Origin: an uncultured Eubacteriales bacterium | GTDB taxonomy: Bacteria; Bacillota; Clostridia; Christensenellales; Borkfalkiaceae | NCBI GenBank assembly: GCA_900545325.1 | Contig: UQZE01000082.1 | Location: forward strand, 1 to 8,913 | Length of the DNA stretch: 8,913 nucleotides | Direction: 5' to 3' | Shown here: positions 6,118 through 8,913 of the stretch, piece by piece | Position numbering within the stretch: the first letter of the stretch is position 1 | How the letters are laid out: each line of letters opens with the position of its first letter | The notes under the pieces: generated by a model | What the model saw: the letters and a program-made list of their open reading frames with translations, nothing else | The model's database searches: none | Told to the model about the DNA's origin: nothing | Translations under genes and position numbers: made by a program

Positions 6118-6150
6118 TTGCAAACTTCCCCGCGCGCGGGGTGGTATAGT
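6118..6150 (+). promoter_or_regulatory. Possible Spo0A-type long-spacer promoter of spoIIE (proximal)
   Basis: TTGCAA (6118-6123) and TATAGT (6145-6150) are separated by 21 bp, the spacing reported for the Bacillus spoIIE promoter. No acceptable -35 exists at 17 bp. The -10 hexamer is identical to that of the distal candidate. Transcription would start near 6157, about 29 nt before the spoIIE start codon. The spacer contains a 14-bp palindrome. Confidence 0.35.
6128..6141. repeat. GC-only 14-bp perfect palindrome upstream of spoIIE
   Basis: CCCCGCGCGCGGGG is its own reverse complement and sits in an otherwise AT-rich intergenic region, 3 bases before the proximal -10 candidate. It could be a protein-binding operator inside the promoter spacer, or a Z-DNA-prone alternating GC tract. 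No T-run follows, so it is not a terminator. Confidence 0.6.
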
Positions 6151-6185
6151 TAGGCGGTAAAACATTATTTACGGGGTAGCAAGCA

Positions 6186-8462
6186 ATGAATATAAGAAAA
6201 CTGAAAAACGCCGTCGACTTTATGGCAATAGCAAAATATGCCGCCGTGTTCGCGCTGATGACCGTATTCTGCCGTCTAATAGCCGAACCTCAGCCCTTTC
6301 AGATCGCCCTGCTCACGGCCTTTCTCGCCATGAACTTTTCCATTTTCATTACTCCCGCGCTGTTTGTTTTGTCATTTCTTGCAGCGGGCGGGAGTTCTCT
6401 GCTCGCTTCCGCCTCCATCGGCGGAGCGTTCATCACGGCGGTGTTCGCGATCTACCGCGCGACGGGCGCCAGACCGCGCGCGGAGATCGTGCTCTATTCT
6501 CTCGCGGCTTTTATCCCCTATTTTCTCATGACCGACTACGATCTGTACGTGAAGATAGCGGTCATCGCCGTTACCGTGGTGCTCACCGTCGTTTCGCCGC
6601 CCGCCTTTCGGTGCGCGCTCGTCAAAAAGCTGAAATATAAAAGCGATTTTGAAGAACTGGCCGCGCTGGCGCTCTTCGTCGCGTGCCTCGGCGTGGGCGT
6701 GAGCAACCTGCTCGATCCCAACGTGTGGAAGGCCTTGGCCGTGGTCGCCGTGCTTATGACGACCTACGTCTATTCGCTGGGCATTTCCACCACGGCGGCG
6801 GCGCTTTTAGGCGTTTCCGCCGCCGTCTATTACGGGAATTTAAGCTATATCGGCGTATACGTGTTTTTCGCGCTGGCGGCGCTGCCCGCCATGAAGGTTT
6901 CCCGCTATCTCGCGGCGGCCGCCGTACCGCTCGCGGACTTCGCGGTAATGACGCTTTTCCACATAGACGCGGCCTACGGGCTGTGGCACGTTTTAAGCGG
7001 CGTATTCGGCGCCCTCGCGTTCTGCCTGTTCCCCACGAAATACTTAAGCGAACTGAAAGAAAAACTCTACCTTTTCCGCGAAAAACAGCTGGTACGGCAG
7101 ACGGTCAACCGAAACCGCTGTATCCTTTCCAACCGCCTGTACGAGCTTTCGGGCGTCTTTTTGGAAATCGGCAAGGTGCTGACCGACCTCAAAAAAGCGG
7201 GCGTGAGCGAAGCGGCCGCGAAAAAACATCTCGCAGAAGAGATATTTTCCTCCGTGTGCTCCTCGTGCGACAACCGCGCGCGTTGCAAAGCGAAAAAAGT
7301 GCCTTCGGCAAACGCGCTGGACAAACTGCTTTCCATCGGCATGGCAAAGGGCAAAATATCCTTTATCGACCTGCCGAAAGAGATTTCCGACAACTGTATC
7401 CACGCCAACAATATGATTTTCTGCGTGAACAAGCTGCTTGCGGAATACCGCGGACACCTGGTGGACGAGATCAACTACGACAAGAGCCGCCAGCTCATCG
7501 CGGGGCAGGCCCTGGGCATTGCGGAAATACTCAAGGGGCTCGCCTTTGAAACGGGACAGATGCTCAAATACCGCAACCGCGCGGAACGCAGCCTTTCTTC
7601 CGCGCTCAAAAAAGGCGGGCTGACCGCGGACGAAACAATGATCTACGGCGAGGGCGATTTTATCAACGTAAGCCTCATTCTCTGCGGAGAGGAACTGCCC
7701 GTATCCAAGCTGGAACGCATTGTGTCCGCCGCGCTCGGCGAACCGATGCGCATTGCGGAACGGGCGCTCATACAGGAGGATAAGGTCTTCGTTCTTTTGA
7801 GAAAAAGCGCGAAATACGACGCGGTGTTCGGCGTAGCCTCCGCCAACAAGGACGGTAGCGAAAAGTGCGGCGACACGCATTGCGTGGAACGGCTGGAAAG
7901 CGATAAATTCCTGGTAGCGCTTTCCGACGGCATGGGCAGCGGCGAATACGCGCAGAGCATTTCCGACGCGTCGCTCTCCCTGATAGAAAGCTTTTACAAG
8001 GCGGGAATGAGCAGTCCGCTCATCATGAACACGGTGAACAAACTGCTCGCGGTGAACACCGAGGACAGTTTCGCCGCGCTGGACGTATGCGTTTTCGACC
8101 TGAACGACCTCAAGGCGGACTTTATCAAATTCGGCGCACCCTACGGCTTTATCCTCACGCAGGACGGCATAAAAATCGTGGAGGGCAGTTCCCTGCCCAT
8201 GGGGATCTTGGACGACCTTGCGCCGAGCATCACGAGCGATTCGCTCGCCGACGGCGACATGATGGTATTCGTTACCGACGGCATAAGCGACGCTTTCGGT
8301 TCCGCCTCCTCCATCATAGATTTTTTACAGAAACAACCCGCGAAGAACCCGCAGACGCTTGCGGACGAAGTGCTCCGCGAGGCGCTCAAAATATCGAACG
8401 GCGAAAAAGCGGACGACATGACCTGCCTCGCCGTGCGCGTGTTTGAACGCAAATCGGCTTGA
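6186..8462 (+). CDS. spoIIE: SpoIIE, stage II sporulation protein E (PP2C-type phosphatase)
   Basis: SpoIIE sits in the polar septum during sporulation and dephosphorylates the anti-anti-sigma factor SpoIIAA, which releases sigma-F in the forespore. The 758-residue protein has the family's three parts. A hydrophobic N-terminal domain with about ten membrane segments spans roughly 15-282. A central cytoplasmic region (about 285-540) includes a cysteine cluster (C358, C361, C367). A C-terminal PP2C phosphatase (about 545-752) has metal-binding motifs DGMGSGE (581-587), TDGISDAF (697-704) and DDMTC (743-747), so the active site looks complete. It is somewhat shorter than the 827-residue Bacillus protein. 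The start has a modest site, GGGG (6173-6176), 9 bases before ATG. The gene stands alone, divergent from ddh, and ends in a strong terminator. Its presence suggests the organism, or its ancestors, form endospores. Confidence 0.95.
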   Translation: MNIRKLKNAVDFMAIAKYAAVFALMTVFCRLIAEPQPFQIALLTAFLAMNFSIFITPALFVLSFLAAGGSSLLASASIGGAFITAVFAIYRATGARPRAEIVLYSLAAFIPYFLMTDYDLYVKIAVIAVTVVLTVVSPPAFRCALVKKLKYKSDFEELAALALFVACLGVGVSNLLDPNVWKALAVVAVLMTTYVYSLGISTTAAALLGVSAAVYYGNLSYIGVYVFFALAALPAMKVSRYLAAAAVPLADFAVMTLFHIDAAYGLWHVLSGVFGALAFCLFPTKYLSELKEKLYLFREKQLVRQTVNRNRCILSNRLYELSGVFLEIGKVLTDLKKAGVSEAAAKKHLAEEIFSSVCSSCDNRARCKAKKVPSANALDKLLSIGMAKGKISFIDLPKEISDNCIHANNMIFCVNKLLAEYRGHLVDEINYDKSRQLIAGQALGIAEILKGLAFETGQMLKYRNRAERSLSSALKKGGLTADETMIYGEGDFINVSLILCGEELPVSKLERIVSAALGEPMRIAERALIQEDKVFVLLRKSAKYDAVFGVASANKDGSEKCGDTHCVERLESDKFLVALSDGMGSGEYAQSISDASLSLIESFYKAGMSSPLIMNTVNKLLAVNTEDSFAALDVCVFDLNDLKADFIKFGAPYGFILTQDGIKIVEGSSLPMGILDDLAPSITSDSLADGDMMVFVTDGISDAFGSASSIIDFLQKQPAKNPQTLADEVLREALKISNGEKADDMTCLAVRVFERKSA

Positions 8463-8471
8463 CGCTTTTCA

Positions 8472-8511
8472 AAAAGACGCGGGCGGCAAAAATTTGCCGC
8501 CCGCGTCTTTT
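8472..8511. terminator. Bidirectional intrinsic terminator after spoIIE
   Basis: A perfect 19-bp inverted repeat (8472-8490 with 8493-8511) has the GC core GACGCGGGCGGC flanked by A and T runs on both sides. The plus-strand transcript ends in TTTT shortly after the spoIIE stop (8462). The minus-strand transcript of the membrane-protein gene, which stops at 8521, ends in TTTT from the A-run at 8471-8475. Confidence 0.92.
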
Positions 8512-8520
8512 GCTCTGTTT

Positions 8521-8810
8521 TTACCTTTTCATATATTCTTCCATATACAGGATATGTAAAATAAAGAAAGAAAAAAATCCTTTTAAAATATAATAATGCG
8601 CCATCGCGGCCAACGTTCCGCCGACGAGCGTCGCAAGCATCGCGAGAGACAACTCCTCTATTCCCCAAAGATAAACTCCCGAAACAGCCTGAACAACCGC
8701 GGCGATCAGCAGCACGCATTCCGAAACGATAAACGCTATCAGCGGATATACTTTAAAAAACGAAACCACCTTCTTTGTTCATAAATCCCGCTTTCAACAT
8801 CTTTTTTCAT
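8521..8810 (-). CDS. Small membrane protein, readable only with a -1 frameshift
   Basis: I do not recognise the family. The best start is the ATG at 8810: it has GGAGG (8821-8817) 6 bases upstream and follows a consensus promoter. That frame reads MKKDVESGIYEQRRWFRFL and then hits TGA at 8741-8739, giving 23 residues. The body of the gene is in the -1 frame and runs to TAA at 8521; it is hydrophobic, with a membrane segment around PLIAFIVSECVLLIAAVVQAV and one or two more toward the C-terminus ending EEYMKR. The frames join naturally at T TTT TTA (8760-8754), a classic -1 slippery heptamer, which would give a 96-residue product. Alternatives are a real or assembly loss of one T from a T7 run, or a start at GTG 8769, which has no properly spaced ribosome binding site. 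The convergent terminator before spoIIE ends it. Confidence 0.6.
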
Positions 8811-8828
8811 ATTCAACCTCCGATTTAT

Positions 8829-8857
8829 ATTATAAAGGCACATTGTGCCTTTGTCAA
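8829..8857 (-). promoter_or_regulatory. Consensus sigma-A promoter of the small membrane protein gene
   Basis: Perfect TTGACA (8857-8852), exactly 17 bp, and perfect TATAAT (8834-8829) lie on the minus strand. The predicted start near 8822 leaves a leader of only about 12 nt, so the ribosome binding site is almost at the 5' end. Such a perfect promoter normally needs repression, and the spacer is filled by an operator-like palindrome. Confidence 0.88.
8834..8852. promoter_or_regulatory. Operator-like palindrome O1 inside the promoter spacer
   Basis: AAAGGCACA and TGTGCCTTT form perfect 9-base arms around a central T (8843). The palindrome occupies the 17-bp spacer between the -35 and -10 boxes almost exactly, where a bound dimeric repressor would block RNA polymerase. 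The obvious candidate regulator is the truncated divergent gene at the window end. Confidence 0.75.
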
Positions 8858-8863
8858 GTTATA

Positions 8864-8882
8864 TAAGGCACATTGTGCTATT
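8864..8882. promoter_or_regulatory. Operator-like palindrome O2, 30 bp from O1
   Basis: A second copy shares 14 identical bases with O1 (AAGGCACATTGTGC, 8865-8878) and has its centre at 8873, exactly 30 bp from the centre of O1, or about three helical turns. The right arm is degenerate, so only GCACA/TGTGC pairs symmetrically. It lies between the minus-strand -35 box and the divergent plus-strand gene, where it could control that gene or allow cooperative binding with O1. Confidence 0.65.
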
Positions 8883-8902
8883 TTTTAAATGAGGTGAAAA
8901 AA

Positions 8903-8913
8903 GTGTATCTGCA
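8903..8913 (+). CDS. Start of a divergent gene cut off by the window end, possibly a regulator
   Basis: GTG at 8903 is preceded by GAGGTG (8891-8896) with 6-base spacing, a good start signal. Only Met-Tyr-Leu and two bases of the next codon are visible, so the product cannot be named. Its position, divergent from an operator-controlled gene, is typical of an autoregulated transcription factor, but that is inference from context alone. Confidence 0.4.

Noticed and set aside
7044..7880. Minus-strand open frame of 278 codons inside spoIIE
   Set aside because: It lies wholly antisense to the cytoplasmic part of spoIIE and shows no domain or start signal.
8767..8769. GTG at 8769 as the genuine start of the small membrane protein
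   Set aside because: The purine-rich AGAAGG directly abuts and overlaps the GTG, leaving no proper spacing. A much better ATG with GGAGG and a consensus promoter lies at 8810 in the other frame.
8889..8897. Minigene ATG AGG TGA overlapping the ribosome binding site of the divergent gene
   Set aside because: A two-codon frame is easily produced by the GAGGTGA ribosome binding site itself; there is no evidence that it is translated.
1..8913. CRISPR arrays, insertion sequences, tRNA genes and prophage genes
   Set aside because: No regularly spaced repeats other than the two operators, no transposase or integrase motifs and no tRNA cloverleaf were seen in the gaps between genes.

Overview
The window looks like the end of a draft or metagenomic contig from an anaerobic, probably spore-forming member of the Bacillota (Clostridia-like). 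The evidence is a full-length SpoIIE sporulation phosphatase, a flavin-reductase/rubredoxin fusion of the Hrb type known from strict anaerobes, a meso-diaminopimelate dehydrogenase, AGGAGG-type ribosome binding sites, and sigma-A-like promoters in AT-rich gaps between GC-rich genes. Family or genus cannot be fixed from this window. The first 11 bases match the inner end of the standard Illumina adapter and interrupt recF, so base 12 is probably the true end of the assembled DNA.

Layout. Bases 1-341 hold adapter residue and the N-terminal part of recF (minus). Bases 342-480 are a divergent regulatory region in which the predicted recF and dnaA promoters lie inside each other's leaders. Bases 481-3662 are a two-gene operon, dnaA-mnmG (plus), joined by a 4-base ATGA overlap and ended by a strong hairpin terminator. 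Bases 3699-5970 are a minus-strand block. In transcription order it is ddh (meso-DAP dehydrogenase), rnpB (RNase P RNA, with its own promoter and terminator), and an hrb-like flavin reductase/rubredoxin gene with its own strong promoter and a structured leader of about 177 nt. Bases 5971-6185 are an AT-rich divergent region between ddh and spoIIE, with two long-spacer promoter candidates and a 14-bp GC-only palindrome. Bases 6186-8462 are spoIIE (plus), followed by a bidirectional terminator. Bases 8521-8810 are a small minus-strand membrane-protein gene whose best start and body lie in different frames. Bases 8811-8902 carry a consensus promoter with an operator-like palindrome filling its spacer, a second copy 30 bp away, and the start of a divergent plus-strand gene cut off by the window end.

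Function. The conserved part covers replication initiation (DnaA), recombinational repair (RecF), tRNA wobble modification (MnmG), tRNA 5' maturation (RNase P), an electron carrier for O2/NO detoxification (Hrb-like), lysine/peptidoglycan precursor chemistry (Ddh) and forespore sigma-F activation (SpoIIE). The gene order is not the classical dnaA-dnaN-recF: recF points away from dnaA, and mnmG takes the place next to dnaA. The least ordinary part is the right end, where a tightly controlled promoter drives a tiny membrane protein that reads through only if the ribosome or polymerase slips by -1 at a U UUU UUA heptamer, or if one T has been lost from the gene or the assembly.
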